DNA of 64,000 nt, taken from positions 212,255,435 to 212,319,434 of the forward strand of contig NC_080572.1 of assembly GCF_030247185.1 (NCBI RefSeq), in the 5' to 3' direction. Position numbers and translations under genes: made by a program. Positions 1 through 9,870 of the stretch are shown one piece after another. This DNA comes from Malaya genurostris (taxonomy: Eukaryota > Arthropoda > Insecta > Diptera > Culicidae). Below the pieces are notes generated by a model. The model made no database searches. It worked only from the letters and a program-made list of their open reading frames with translations, and was not told where the DNA came from. The first letter of the stretch is position 1. Every line of letters begins with the position of its first letter.

Positions 1-260
1 CAGACACTAGCAGTGAAATGGAAGGAATTTGAAATACTTATTCGTTAAATGATAAAAAAAAGAAGATTAGCAGTCTAGCTTCGGCTGGACATATACTAAA
101 ATTGGAACGATACAGAAATGGTAAAGAGAAAATTTCCTATTTCACCTGATAAAAATATCGCAGATAGTGCTTCGGGAAAAAGATAACAAGTTCTGAAAAG
201 AACCGCATTCTTAAATTCTAGAAATAAGATTTAATTTTGAATCCGGTTTCTCGAGCTGCA

Positions 261-1318
261 TACTGACTACTGAAACTGAATACTGAAACTGAATACTGAA
301 ACTGAATACTGAATACTGAAACTGAATACTGAAACTGAATACTGAAACTGAATACTGAAACTGAATACTGAAACTGAATACTGAAACTGAATACTGAAAC
401 TGAATACTGAAACTGAATACTGAAACTGAATACTGAAACTGAATACTGAAACTGAATACTGAAACTGAATACTGAAACTGAATACTGAAACTGAATACTG
501 AAACTGATACTGAAACTGAATACTGAAACTGAATACTGAAACTGAATACTGAAACTGAATACTGAAACTGAATACTGAAACTGAATACTGAAACTGAATA
601 CTGAAACTGAATACTGAAACTGAATACTGAAACTGAATACTGAAACTGAATACTGAAACTGAATACTGAAACTGAATACTGAAACTGAATACTGAAACTG
701 AATACTGAAACTGAATACTGAAACTGAATACTGAAACTGAATACTGAAACTGAATACTGAAACTGAATACTGAAACTGAATACTGAAACTGAATACTGAA
801 ACTGAATACTGAAACTGAATACTGAAACTGAATACTGAAACTGAATACTAAAACTGAATACTGAAACTGAATACTGAAACTGAATACTGAAACTGAATAC
901 TGAAACTGAATACTGAAACTGAATACTGAAACTGAATACTGAAACTGAATACTGAAACTGAATACTGAAACTGAATACTGAAACTGAATACTGAAACTGA
1001 ATACTGAAACTGAATACTGAAACTGAATACTGAAACTGAATACTGAAACTGAATACTGAAACTGAATACTGAAACTGAATACTGAAACTGAACACTGAAA
1101 CTGAATACTGAAACTGAATACTGAAACTGAATACTGAAACTGAATACTGAAACTGAATACTGAAACTGAATACTGAAACTGAATACTGAAACTGAATACT
1201 GAAACTGAATACTGAAACTGAATACTGAAACTGAATACTGAAACTGAATACTGAAACTGAATACTGAAACTGAATAATGAAACTGAATACTGAAACTGAA
1301 TCTGAATACTGAAGCTGG
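261..1318. repeat. 13-bp minisatellite, about 80 copies
   Basis: A near-perfect tandem array of the 13-base unit ACTGAAACTGAAT. Variants are few: a shortened unit near 305-320, a small deletion near 510, single substitutions near 848 and 1093, and degenerate units at the right end. Because 13 is not a multiple of 3 and the minus-strand unit makes no stop codon, every minus-strand frame reads the same 13-residue peptide, which explains the 381-codon open frame at 211-1356. I see no start context, signal or homology that would make this a real protein. Confidence 0.97.
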
Positions 1319-1640
1319 ATACTTTTACTTGTTAGTATCATTCGATTGTACGACATTAATATTATTTACTGTCACTACCCGAGCAAAGTCAAACATCAAA
1401 ACGAGAGCAAATCGAAATCTTATTATGATAGCAACATCACATTGAAATCTTAATTTGATCTCAGCTCATCAATTTTTCAATTGATATCACATTATGTTAT
1501 CATTTTGCTGTTACTTTTAGAAAAAAAACTTGGGAGGCAAATATTTTGGGAAACTCCAAAAATGATTATTCAAAAGCAACAACTTAATAACTGCATCAAA
1601 ATAGGACTAATTCCATTAGGCGATACAAAAATGCAAAAAT
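1319..1640. other. AT-rich spacer, nothing recognised
   Basis: Low-complexity AT-rich DNA between the minisatellite and the transposase relic. A loose repetition of a motif like ATCACATTGAAATCTTA occurs around 1410-1500. No coding or RNA signal is visible. Confidence 0.5.
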
Positions 1641-2345
1641 AAATTTTAATGGAACAATTATTCCTTTATTTCTATGTTGCATTTTTCAAAAATGCTTCGT
1701 GTGGCAGTAGTCCGGAACCTAACCATGATCAAGGAAAAGATTTTTCTCAACACTTTTGCAGCTTTTACACAAATAATCCTCTATATTTTTACTTGCGAGA
1801 TTATTGTTTTAGCACCACATATCTGGAAGACATTGGATAGGTTGACGATCATTGTTGCCAGGCGCGTACCCAGAAAAAAATTTCGGGGGGTGTTTCAGAA
1901 CATGTTGATCAATTTCCATACAAATGGAACTTTTTATATAATTATTTGAAATTTTTTTATTGTGGAGTCGTTTGTTGAAAATTATTCATTTTATTTTTTA
2001 CTTATTTGAAAAAAAAAAGTGTTTACATAATATTATACTTTTTTGAGTTTCGGAGGGGGTTTGAACCCCTAAAACACCCCCCTGTATACGCGCCTGATTG
2101 GTGCCACGTCTATCTGAAGCTAGTTCATCTCCTTTAGCGATCTCCTGGCATACTGAGCCTTCACCAGATCCGGCCAAAAGGCTTCATTCTTTTTCGAGAA
2201 CGAATAGCGGCTTGGGCATTCTCATCTCGCTGATCGTCAGCCACAGAAAGACCTTCGTCAGGAACTTGATATGAAAAATACATTTGACGTCAACGATTTC
2301 CTTCTGGTGGGGTACGTTAAATATCAGATTCTCTAACAGTTTTCG
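1641..2345 (-). pseudogene. Tc1/mariner (DDE) transposase relic, split by a MITE
   Basis: Translating the minus strand of 2105-2345 gives KVFLWLTISE followed, after an apparent frameshift and deletion, by FWPDLVKAQYARRSLKEM. These match the segment around the second catalytic Asp of DD37E-type transposases (FWPDLASAHYAKK in relatives). The left part, 1641-1850, may hold the C-terminal tail. A 238-bp hAT-like MITE lies between the two parts and is flanked by an 8-bp duplication, so it inserted into the relic. No frame is open throughout. Family assignment rests on short motifs only. Confidence 0.45.
1859..2096. mobile_element. hAT-type MITE with 8-bp target duplication
   Basis: The element starts CAGGCGCGTAC and ends GTATACGCGCCTG, an inverted terminal repeat of about 10 bp followed by G-rich subterminal sequence. 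It is flanked by ATTGTTGC (1851-1858) and ATTGGTGC (2097-2104), an 8-bp duplication with one mismatch, the length expected of hAT transposons. It has no coding capacity and was probably mobilised in trans. Confidence 0.75.
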
Positions 2346-2667
2346 CGTTTAGTTAAAAAAAAGATGTTAAATGTTCTGACTATTATTTTCGGTTGATGTT
2401 TTGAATAATACGCTCTTCTTTATATCATACTAGCTGAATTACCCGGCGTTGCTCGGAAATGTTTCGTAAATACAAGGCCGCAAAAACAATTTTAGGAATT
2501 GTTCTGACCATTGAAATACTCAGAGCGTAGTGAAACACAACCTTTTTCCACGTAATCACTTAGTTGCTAGAAATATGCAGTACTAGTCAAGAAGTATAAT
2601 TTTTTCATAAAATACGATCAATTCACTTTATACTTCCCATGTTTGGGGCACTATACTGAATACTGAT
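2346..2667. other. Spacer with a TE-end-like motif
   Basis: No gene seen. The stretch at about 2430-2460 reads ACTAGCTGAATTACCCGG followed by CGTTGCTCGG, a motif I associate with dispersed arthropod repeats; that is recollection and not a demonstrated match. Confidence 0.3.
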
Positions 2668-2788
2668 CCTGAGCAACAAGAAGATCCAAAGGAAGCTGAA
2701 GAGGAGGACCGAAGGAAAAGTGGTCTCATCGCTGCGTACGTGGCCGGGAGAGCAAACAGTGAAAAAGTACCTGGCGAACATGAACATA
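2668..2788 (+). pseudogene. N-terminal DD37E-like transposase fragment
   Basis: The plus strand reads QRKLKRRTEGKVVSSLRTW and continues through a KYLANMNIRG-like end. This resembles the second helix-turn-helix region at the N terminus of mosquito DD37E transposases. The fragment stops exactly where the mariner terminal repeat begins at 2789, so the mariner appears to have inserted here. It lies in the opposite orientation to the DDE relic at 2105-2345. Too short for firm assignment. Confidence 0.4.
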
Positions 2789-3540
2789 CGAGGTCTGTTC
2801 AAAAAGTACCCGGAATTCTCATTTTTCTAAAAAAATATTTATTTATTCGTTTACATCTATATGGTCCCCTTCAAAGTAATCCCCCCTAGATAAAATACAC
2901 TTATGCCAGCGTTCTTTTCAGTCTTCGAAACACCCCTGATAGTCACTTTTTGTAATGCTCTGTAGCACTCTCAGCGATTCTGCCTTTATCTCTTCAATCG
3001 ATGAAAAACGCTGTCCTTTCATGGGTCTCTTCAACTTTGGGAACAGGAAAAAATCACACGGAGCGATATCTGGTGAATAAGGAGGTTTAACAGCTCCAGA
3101 GCGATGGTAATGCGTTTGTTTTTTTGATCAAAATTCAGCAGTTTTGGAACGAATTTTGCTGCCACTCGTTTCATGCCCAAAACATTTGAAAAAATATGAT
3201 GGCATGAGCCAACTGATATGCCAACTTCATCAGCAACTTCTCTAATAGTGATTCGGCGATCATCCATAATCATTTTTTCCACTTTTCCCACATTTTCATC
3301 GATTATTGACGTGCTGGGTCGACCGGAGCGTTCGTCGTCTTCAACGTCTTCGCGGCCATCTTGGAAACGCTTATACCACTCGTAAACACTTGTTTTTTCA
3401 TAGCAGACTCACCGTAGGTTCTCTGTAACATTTCGCACACTTGGTTACACTTTATTTCATTTTTCACGCAAAATTTAATACAAATTCTTTGACTTTTCTT
3501 TACATTGTTTATGTTGGATCTCGTTGTCACCTTTTTCTAA
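2789..3540 (-). mobile_element. Internally deleted mariner element
   Basis: A mariner-like terminus, CGAGGTCTGTTCAAAAAGT, begins at 2789 after a TA dinucleotide. Minus-strand translation gives the N-terminal helix-turn-helix half (3031-3530, including ITIREVADEVGISVGSC and GMKRVAAKFVPKLL). It then jumps near 3103 to the C-terminal tail (PKLKRPMKGQRFSSIEEIK-like, 2860-3060). The middle, with the first two catalytic Asp residues, is missing. There is also a frameshift near 3300. The 5' end is lost at about 3540, where sequence switches to a LINE gag relic. Known relatives encode a 340-350 aa DD34D transposase, so this copy is dead. Confidence 0.8.
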
Positions 3541-4333
3541 GGGGGGGAGAGGAGCTTCAATTGAGGGGCACTTCGTTCGTAGCTTGTCTCGTCATCCATT
3601 GCCGCGTCGGGGGTATTATTGTAAGTGGTTTCCGTTTCTTTCTCGCTAGTGTTGACAGACTTGTGCTCAATGCTGGTTGCTGTAGATACGTTTTGTTGGG
3701 CATTGATTGCAGTTGCTTACTGATTCACTATTTACATTTGCTGAACGGTGGTCCTTGTCCTTGATCGAAGATGTCATTTTCGCAGTTTCAGTGCATGGTT
3801 TACTGTAGTGTGCGGGTTTTTCACAAAACTGACATGTAATCAGCTGATTCTCATAGGTACTCAACGTTTTACAAGGATGTTTCCCGCCTTGTTCACAAAT
3901 GATGTAAGATGGAATTGCCTCGCACTCGCTTCCGGATACCGGGGAAAAATTCCGCCATACTTCCCTTTCGATGGAACAATTTTCTCCGTACTGTGACAAA
4001 TTGTTTCGAACGTGATGATCACTAACCTGCGCGGGAAGGTAATGTACACTCACTTCTATGGCAACGTTCACCAAGTACACAGGAATTTTGTATTTAACGT
4101 TGTCATACTCGACCTTGTGCATCTCGCTGTTAACCGAAGCAAGTGCAATTGTGTCTCATTCACATTTAAACATAATGTACAAAAAACTAAATGCCTTCTT
4201 GACTTACATCTCATTTACATTATTAATGTGGAGATGCCTTCGTTCCTTAAGTAAGATTTCGATTTCGTTTGCTGATGGTCTAACTTTGCAGCGTTTGAAA
4301 TCAACACAAAATGAATTTGGTCTTGTAGGCCAT
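3541..4333 (-). pseudogene. LINE ORF1 (gag-like) relic with zinc knuckle
   Basis: The minus strand begins MAYKTKFIL at 4333, shifts frame once and continues VDFKRCKVRPSANEIEILL. The best open part (3667-4122) carries SQYGENCSIEREVWRNF and a CCHC knuckle, CQFCEKPAHYSKPC (C-x2-C-x4-H-x4-C). This is the layout of ORF1 proteins from mosquito non-LTR retrotransposons, which bind element RNA. A diverged second copy sits at about 57950-58700. Several frameshifts and stops are present, and no ORF2 follows because the mariner remnant abuts at 3540. The clade (LOA/I-like) is inferred. Confidence 0.75.
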
Positions 4334-4775
4334 GTTTTAGGCTTTTATAAAACGTACGTTTCTGTCGTCTCGACCGTAAACAATTTTCGACTGTGTCGGA
4401 TGAGATGCGAACACGAACTGCATTTCATTCAAACAAGTTTATTTGTTAAACAATTGTAGGGTTTTGTTGAAAAAGTGCCAAAAAAGTCATTCTAGAATAA
4501 CTTTAAAAATTTTTGTTCAATATTCCTTTTGGCAGGATATGTCCAGCCAGCGACTTGCACCAGTGAAAAAGGTGGCCAGCGATTAATAAATACACTCTGC
4601 TACTCAGTGCTTGAGCGAAAAATATTTATAGAGCGAGAAGACTAGTGTTTGATGGGAAGAGAAGATGTTTGGAGGTATGGTACCGGTCAGGTGGTGGTCA
4701 GGATGTAAACCATGTTCGATGTACTTTCTACCATGTCTAACCGTGTTTCAGAGCTGTGTCTATCAAAAGGTTCAG
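4334..4775. other. Possible LINE 5' leader and spacer
   Basis: Sequence upstream of the gag relic in its orientation. It may include that element's 5' untranslated region, but I cannot identify a terminus. No other gene is visible. Confidence 0.3.
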
Positions 4776-4777
4776 AG

Positions 4778-4856
4778 TGGCGAAATGGTAGCGCATATAC
4801 ACGGAATGCTTAAGAACGCAGGTTCGAGTCCTGTCTCTGGGTATACCTGGTTATAA
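4778..4856 (+). repeat. tRNA-derived SINE head or tRNA pseudogene
   Basis: An A-box-like TGGCGAAATGG and a perfect B box, GGTTCGAGTCC (about 4823-4833), have tRNA-like spacing. The flanking bases can form a 7-bp acceptor stem with wobble pairs and a T stem, but the anticodon stem does not close well. This fits a tRNA-derived SINE or decayed tRNA better than a working tRNA gene. Confidence 0.45.
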
Positions 4857-5050
4857 AGATAATGTACTAAAATGTGACGATATACATGGTTCGCCATATT
4901 TTTAAGTGCACGAATGAAAACACCCTCACTCACAGTTCCCGCATTTTTCTGGAAGATACTTATTCACTCAAGTGACAACGACAGACATGCCACAGTAACG
5001 TGATTCGAGTTTTAAACAACAGACCCAATTTTGCCTTCATTGCGAAGTCA

Positions 5051-5351
5051 TTGCACTTCGTGATTGACCGAATGAGTGGAAATGTACAATGAACCAAGAA
5101 AATGAAGCTTGGGAGAAGCAAATCATTTTCACTGTACATACCCACTCACTCCTAACTTTTTATTAAATGATCAATAACGACGATGGCTACGACCAAAGGC
5201 TGTGCTACTGAGGGAAAGGAAGGAATGTTAGTCCGATACTCGTTGTTTCTAGAGACCGCGGGTACCACTGTATCTCCACGAGCATCACGGGGTAGAAGAT
5301 TTGTTAGTTGGGAGGGAAAGAGATCCGGATATGTTTTGGTAAACAATATGA
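5051..5351. repeat. Dispersed repeat C, copy 1
   Basis: About 300 bp nearly identical to 43278-43570. The shared part starts at TTGCACTTCGTGA and ends at AACAATATGA. It contains no recognised protein; open frames through it are short and differ between copies. At the second site it lies inside a MITE, so it is probably a mobile sequence, but I see no clear terminal repeats. Confidence 0.8.
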
Positions 5352-6335
5352 TCTCAACAAAACCTGATTTGCGATATTCAGGAGAAATATAATGAACAAG
5401 AAAAATATAAAATATCTTCAAGGAACGCTCTCACCAGTATCCCTTTTCTCCTGCTCGCTCTGCTGTCAGCAACGCAAGATGAAACACGACCACTGAAAGA
5501 ATAAAATAAAAACACTCGCGAATGGTTTCGCTACAGACCAACTCTAGACCTTCAGTCTGAATGACACGATCGACTTGTAAACTTTCACACATTCCATAGA
5601 AATCCGACAAAACTGACAATGACATGCAGACGGCACTTCGATCGATTAACAGGTTAACATAATTGAATTTTGGGACGGCAAATTCACAGTATCCGCCGCT
5701 TGAGCATCTTTAGTGTCGCGGATCAATATTATTCAATAAATAGCACTCACACTGCTAAACACACACTTGTCACACCTGCACTATCACTCAAAATAACAAT
5801 TTCAACCAAATTCCTAACTATACGTATCAAAAAACACATTAAAATTATACTTTTTTGAGAGCAGCACCAGGACACCGCATCGCACTCACAGTGATGCCAA
5901 CGCTCCTCCCTTCAACGCAGTGCCTTATAAGCGCACAATAAAGTCAGTTTTACAATAAATCCTAAATCTGTCGATATTGAAATTAACGAAATAGGCCTAG
6001 AATTCTACCGTTCATAAGGAAAATAAAAAAAAAATGATTCGTTGCTATTTACAAACAACAGAATTGTTTGGTTTACTCTTCGGCACGTTTTGTTATTGAC
6101 AGACCAACAGTTGCACGCTCGAAAAATAATTGCAGTAGGTTGGATGTCGAATTGTTTTTTTTCGTTGAGAATGCTATCATATTTTATTACTTACGACTCA
6201 AATGAATACGTGAGGTTGTTGGGGAATTAAAAGAATTCATATACAATATTGAAGCTGACCGTTGGTGAAGTGACTACGCACAGCCTTAAAATTTAAATGT
6301 GTTTAATTTCCCTTTAATTGCCGCATAATGTCTAC
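5352..6335. other. Spacer, no gene recognised
   Basis: Mixed AT-rich DNA. Several 60-65 codon frames occur on both strands with no motif. A CA-rich stretch at 5740-5800 and a TTTTTTGAG-type tract near 5850 are the only local features. Confidence 0.4.
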
Positions 6336-6444
6336 TATAGGGTGATTTTTTAAGAGCTTGAGAACTTTTTTAAACAATAAAACGCATAAAATTTGCAAAA
6401 TCTCATCGGTTCTTTATTTTAAACGTTAGATTGGTACATGACAT

Positions 6445-7104
6445 TTACTTTTTGAAGATAATTTCATTTAAATGTTGACCGCGGCTGCGTCTTAGGTGGT
6501 CCATTCGGAAAGTCCAATTTTGGGCAACTTTTTCGAGCATTTCGGCCGGAATAGCCCGAATTTCTTCGGAAATGTTGTCTTCCAAAGCTGGAATAGTTAC
6601 TGGCTTATTTCTGTAGACTTTAGACTTGACGTAGCCCCACAAAAAATAGTCTAAAGGCGTCAAATCGCATGATCTTGGTGGCCAACTTACCGGTCCATTT
6701 CTTGAGATGAATTGTTCTCCGAAGTTTTCCCTCAAAATGGCCATAGAATCGCGAGCTGTGTGGCATGTAGCGCCATCTTGTTGAAACCACATGTCAACCA
6801 AGTTCAGTTCTTCCATTTTTGGCAACAAAAAGTTTGTTAGCATCGAACGATAGCGATCGCCATTCACTGTAACGTTGCGTCCAACAGCATCTTTGAAAAA
6901 ATACGGTCCAATGATTCCACCAGCGTACAAACCACACCAAACAGTGCATTTTTCGGGATGCATGGGCAGTTCTTGAACGGCTTCTGGTTGCTCTTCACTC
7001 CAAATGCGGCAATTTTGCTTATTTACGTAGCCATTCAACCAGAAATGAGCCTCATCGCTGAACAAAATTTGTCGATAAAAAAGCGGATTTTCCGAATGGA
7101 CCAC
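6445..7104 (-). pseudogene. DD41D Tc1/mariner transposase, catalytic domain only
   Basis: A 219-codon frame with three acidic catalytic motifs: FSDEAHFWLNGY, WFQQDGATCHTA and CDLTPLDYFLWGY. I count 41 residues between the second and third Asp, placing it with DD41D elements (rosa-type) of the IS630-Tc1-mariner superfamily. The catalytic part is intact, but the N-terminal helix-turn-helix half is absent. The first codons (MVHSEN) come from the antisense of the duplicated C-terminal coding region. Such a protein might keep catalytic residues but should not recognise terminal repeats. Confidence 0.88.
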
Positions 7105-7262
7105 CTAAGACGCAGCCGCGGTCAACATTTAAATGAAATTATCTTCAAAAAGTAAATGTCATGTACCAATCTAACGTTTAAAATAAAGAACCGATGAGAT
7201 TTTGCAAATTTTATGCGTTTTATTGTTTAAAAAAGTTCTCAAGCTCTTAAAAAATCACCCTG
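7089..7262. repeat. Right inverted arm of the DD41D element
   Basis: Reverse complement of 6338-6511, matching at all but the outermost position. It carries a second copy of the transposase C-terminal codons (ending HLNEIIFKK on the plus strand at about 7155), so that tail can be read on both strands of the element. Confidence 0.93.
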
Positions 7263-7874
7263 TATATCGATTTTGATTGGTTCTTTTCGGCTGACATTAC
7301 CCCGGTAACCAATAAGCACAAACTAATGCTGCATTATGACAGCAAATAATCGCTAATTGGCATTTCAATCGCACTTGAGACTAAATTCAGGCCGACTTCG
7401 GCAAAATATACGGATATTCATATATAATGCTTATTTATGACTGGTGTGCATTCTGAGAGCTGAATTATGATTGATTCACAACAGATAAGCTTTCAGATTG
7501 CATTTATATGGCTATAAGCATTTTTGGTGCTCATAAAAGGCTATTTTAATGCCATTATTAGTGCTTACGGATTACCTGGGCAACTGAGAGAGACGAAAGA
7601 TATGAAATGAAAAGACGGATAAGTATTCTAGATTGAATCAGTTATAAATTAAGAACGAAAAAGCTAACCTAGGCAGACTCATATAAGCATGATCAGAAGA
7701 AAGAAATGAATTCTATTTTAACATCTACTTGAGGGGTTCGAGCACTAAATTCGAGTCCCCAAGTATGGTCGTGTAACAAGTGTAGTTCTTCGCCACACTA
7801 CGGTGTCAGTAGCATAGTGTGGTGAAGAACTCTCTCAGTTAATGCTTGCCGAAAAGAACCAATCAAAATCTATG
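7263..7874. mobile_element. MITE A, copy 1
   Basis: Terminal inverted repeats of about 40 bp: GATTTTGATTGGTTCTTTTC at 7269 onward and its complement ending near 7872, with the inner part GCAAGCATTAACTGAGAGAG matching the copy at 43169. A strong hairpin (AGTTCTTCGCCACAC with its complement) occupies 7784-7831. The left terminus is interrupted by the DD41D element, and a second MITE is nested at 7300-7580. No coding capacity. Confidence 0.8.
7300..7580. mobile_element. Nested TA-target MITE inside MITE A
   Basis: 281 bp with inverted ends CCCCGGTAACCAATAAGCAC and GTGCTTACGGATTACCTGGG. Comparison with MITE A copy 2 at 43195-43205 shows the uninterrupted target CATTAACTGAG. The flanks are TA (7298-7299) and CA (7581-7582, presumably mutated TA), consistent with a TA target-site duplication. 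Confidence 0.8.
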
Positions 7875-8069
7875 TAATTAAAGATTAAACGTTTCTCTTT
7901 TGACTCATCAGTGCATAAGTAGTTCATACTGAACTGTTGGTGCACTTAAAGGTTGACTAAAAGTAAATTGGTACGCACCTGTAATCCATGATTCAATATG
8001 TTTACTATGAGTTCATTATTTGTTGCTTTGCAGTACTTAAATCAAAACTTCATATTTGATGATTAAATT

Positions 8070-8540
8070 TCTCCAGTTTGAGCAAAATTTCGAACCTTCC
8101 TCGTGATGGAGTAGCACATCAGCACCCACACAGTGAAAACGGACACCGATTCAGCGCCTTTTTTTCCATTTTGTCCATATTTACTGGAGGTCTTCGACTG
8201 CTCCGCCACTACGTCGAAATTGCTGCTTTGGAATTGTCCACTATTTTTCGATTGGTCGAAATTTCGAGCAATTTGGAAGATCCATTAGCTCGATCTTGTT
8301 ACCCACATACCACTCCAGAATCATCGCAGAATTACAATCACAGTGGCAACTGGCCAATTCAACCTAAAAAATGGTTTCCTCAGGAATTTTACGCGTTTGT
8401 GACGAATAGTACTGTTTTTAGGCCACAGCTGTAAATCGCTTGTCAAATCATGATCTTCTTCGCGAATTTATCTGCAAATACGAACTGGAACTTTCCCGAC
8501 ACATTCTCACGTACAGTCGCGTTGTAAAATGTTTGACCCG
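8070..8540 (-). pseudogene. Decayed DD37E transposase
   Basis: Minus-strand translation of 8441-8530 gives NVSGKFQFVFADKFAKKIMI. Then 8230-8360 gives ELASCHC, an EWYVGNK segment, and PNCSKFRPIEK followed by a stop and WTIPKQQ. These correspond to the stretch before the second Asp and to the glutamate motif (RPIE) of DD37E transposases, also seen here at 19.3, 25.1, 27.7 and 54.5 kb. Frameshifts and a deletion separate the blocks. The plus-strand frame at 8078-8434 is its shadow. Confidence 0.7.
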
Positions 8541-8618
8541 GAAAACAACATAAAACCGAACATGACCATCATCATTCAAAATGCAGCCATTCCATCATCA
8601 TTCAAAATGCAGCCTTAC
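8541..8618. repeat. Short direct repeat of CATCATTCAAAATGCAGCC
   Basis: A 19-base motif, CATCATTCAAAATGCAGCC, occurs twice in tandem at about 8569-8587 and 8595-8613. Probably local duplication. Confidence 0.6.
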
Positions 8619-8869
8619 ACACTAAGAGAAGTTTACATCTTTATAGATGCACATAAATGGAGCGTCGCGATTCACTTACATTCACGATTCAAAACATGTA
8701 AAGATGAGTCATATCAGTAACTTCACAGTTAATGTAGCTTAAGCTTACATCGATATAGACGCGAAGTTTATTTTTACATGTTAGTAGATGTAATATTGTG
8801 TCATCACCGAAGAAATTATGGCATGTTTGAATTTACGTCAAGCGTAAATTTCATTTTTTCTAAGAGTGT
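8619..8869. mobile_element. MITE B, copy 1
   Basis: 251 bp with inverted ends ACACTAAGAGAAGTTTAC and the complement of GTAAATTTCATTTTTTCTAAGAGTGT. It abuts the LINE endonuclease relic. Part of its left half (ATGCACATAAATGGAGCGTC) recurs at about 46469-46488. The target duplication is unclear. Confidence 0.65.
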
Positions 8870-9868
8870 AGTGTTTCGTCAGAACACCGGTTTGGATTTC
8901 ACTGGCTTTGTAGGTTTTGAGCCCCGAAAAACCACCAAGGAGTTTACGACTCTTCTGCATAGTTTCCTTAGTCTAGCAAGTTCAGAATTCCACCAAGGAG
9001 TTCCTCTAGTAGCTCGCACAATCCGAAGTTGACAAGTCTCTTCATATGCTGCAACTATGAGTGAGTTTGTCTCATCGACAACTTTTTCAATTGTTGGTTG
9101 GTACCCGTAAAATCTAGTCGCCAAGCCTTCTTCATAGAGGTCCCAATTTAAAGATTTGGGATTACGATATGTGACAATATCAAATTTAACGTTTAAATGA
9201 TCAAAAAATGTGCTTATGATCAGATAACGAAGGTTCGAGCTCATCAGATGCGCAATGCGCAATTCTATCAGAGCAGAGAGTTACATCCAAAGCCTCCGCT
9301 CTTCCAGATCTCGCAAAAGTTGGACAATATCCTGCATTAACTATGTGCAGGTTTGTACTACTAACAAATTCCATCATATCAGAGCCTCTCGAATCTATAT
9401 CTGTGCTGCCTCAAATGATATGGTGAGCTGCCGACAGTATAAGCGGTAAATCACTTTTGCAGCAACCTTTTTGAAGTCTTAGCTTGGCGAAGGTTGGTTA
9501 TGCGGTAAATATGCCGAACAATAGACATATTCCCTGTCTATGCCATTATTACTAACTGTGACAGCACAAATATCCCGAGTTATGAGCTCCGATATGAGAG
9601 AAACATCGAGAGCACTATTTGCAAGTATGCATGCTCGAGGCATTTCACGTGGATTAGTCATACCGTTCTTGTTGGAGGCAACGAAAACTGGGTTTAACAA
9701 CTTTCCAACGAAGAAGTTTCCTTTTTGGAAATATGGTTCTTGAACAGAAGCTATAGAAGCTTTACTTTCTTGCAGAAGTTTGGATAGATTCATAGTTGCC
9801 GTACTTTTAGGCTGGAGATTGATTTGTGCTACTCTAACCATTATCAATGGAAGTAATGAGCACTCCAT
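8870..9868 (-). pseudogene. R1/LOA-type LINE ORF2 endonuclease fragment
   Basis: The minus strand from 9841 reads MVRVAQINLQ, then SIASVQEPYFQKG and an EYVYCSAYLPHNQPSPS block. After frame changes it continues with CDxNAHH-like remains, LDVTLCSDRIAHC, LSDHKHIFF and TPWWNSELARLRKLCRR. This is the apurinic-type endonuclease that nicks target DNA in R1/LOA LINEs, followed by the linker to the reverse transcriptase. The reverse transcriptase itself is absent; MITE B marks the downstream edge. At least two frameshifts are present. Confidence 0.75.
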
Positions 9869-9870
9869 CT

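Larger units (their letters stand above)
6338..7262 (-). mobile_element. Rearranged DD41D transposon with 174-bp inverted arms
   Basis: Flanked by TA on both sides (6336-6337 and 7263-7264). The first 174 bases (6338-6511) are repeated in inverse orientation at 7089-7262, with only the outermost base differing. The arm contains the terminal repeat (CAGGGTGATTTTTT), the 3' untranslated part and about 65 bases coding the transposase C terminus. The right arm therefore replaces the element's true 5' end, including the DNA-binding N terminus. The whole 925-bp element is inserted in the left terminus of MITE A, whose sequence resumes at 7263. Confidence 0.92.

Noticed and set aside
261..1318. Possible CRISPR-like array
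   Set aside because: Units are directly contiguous with no spacers, and the sequence is eukaryotic.
211..1356. 381-codon minus-strand ORF
   Set aside because: It is the reading of a 13-bp tandem array that is open in every minus-strand frame; there is no other sign of a protein.
4778..4856. Functional tRNA gene
   Set aside because: The anticodon stem does not form convincingly despite a perfect B box.
8078..8434. 118-codon plus-strand ORF
   Set aside because: Shadow of the minus-strand DD37E relic, whose ASCH and RPIE motifs are in the opposite strand.
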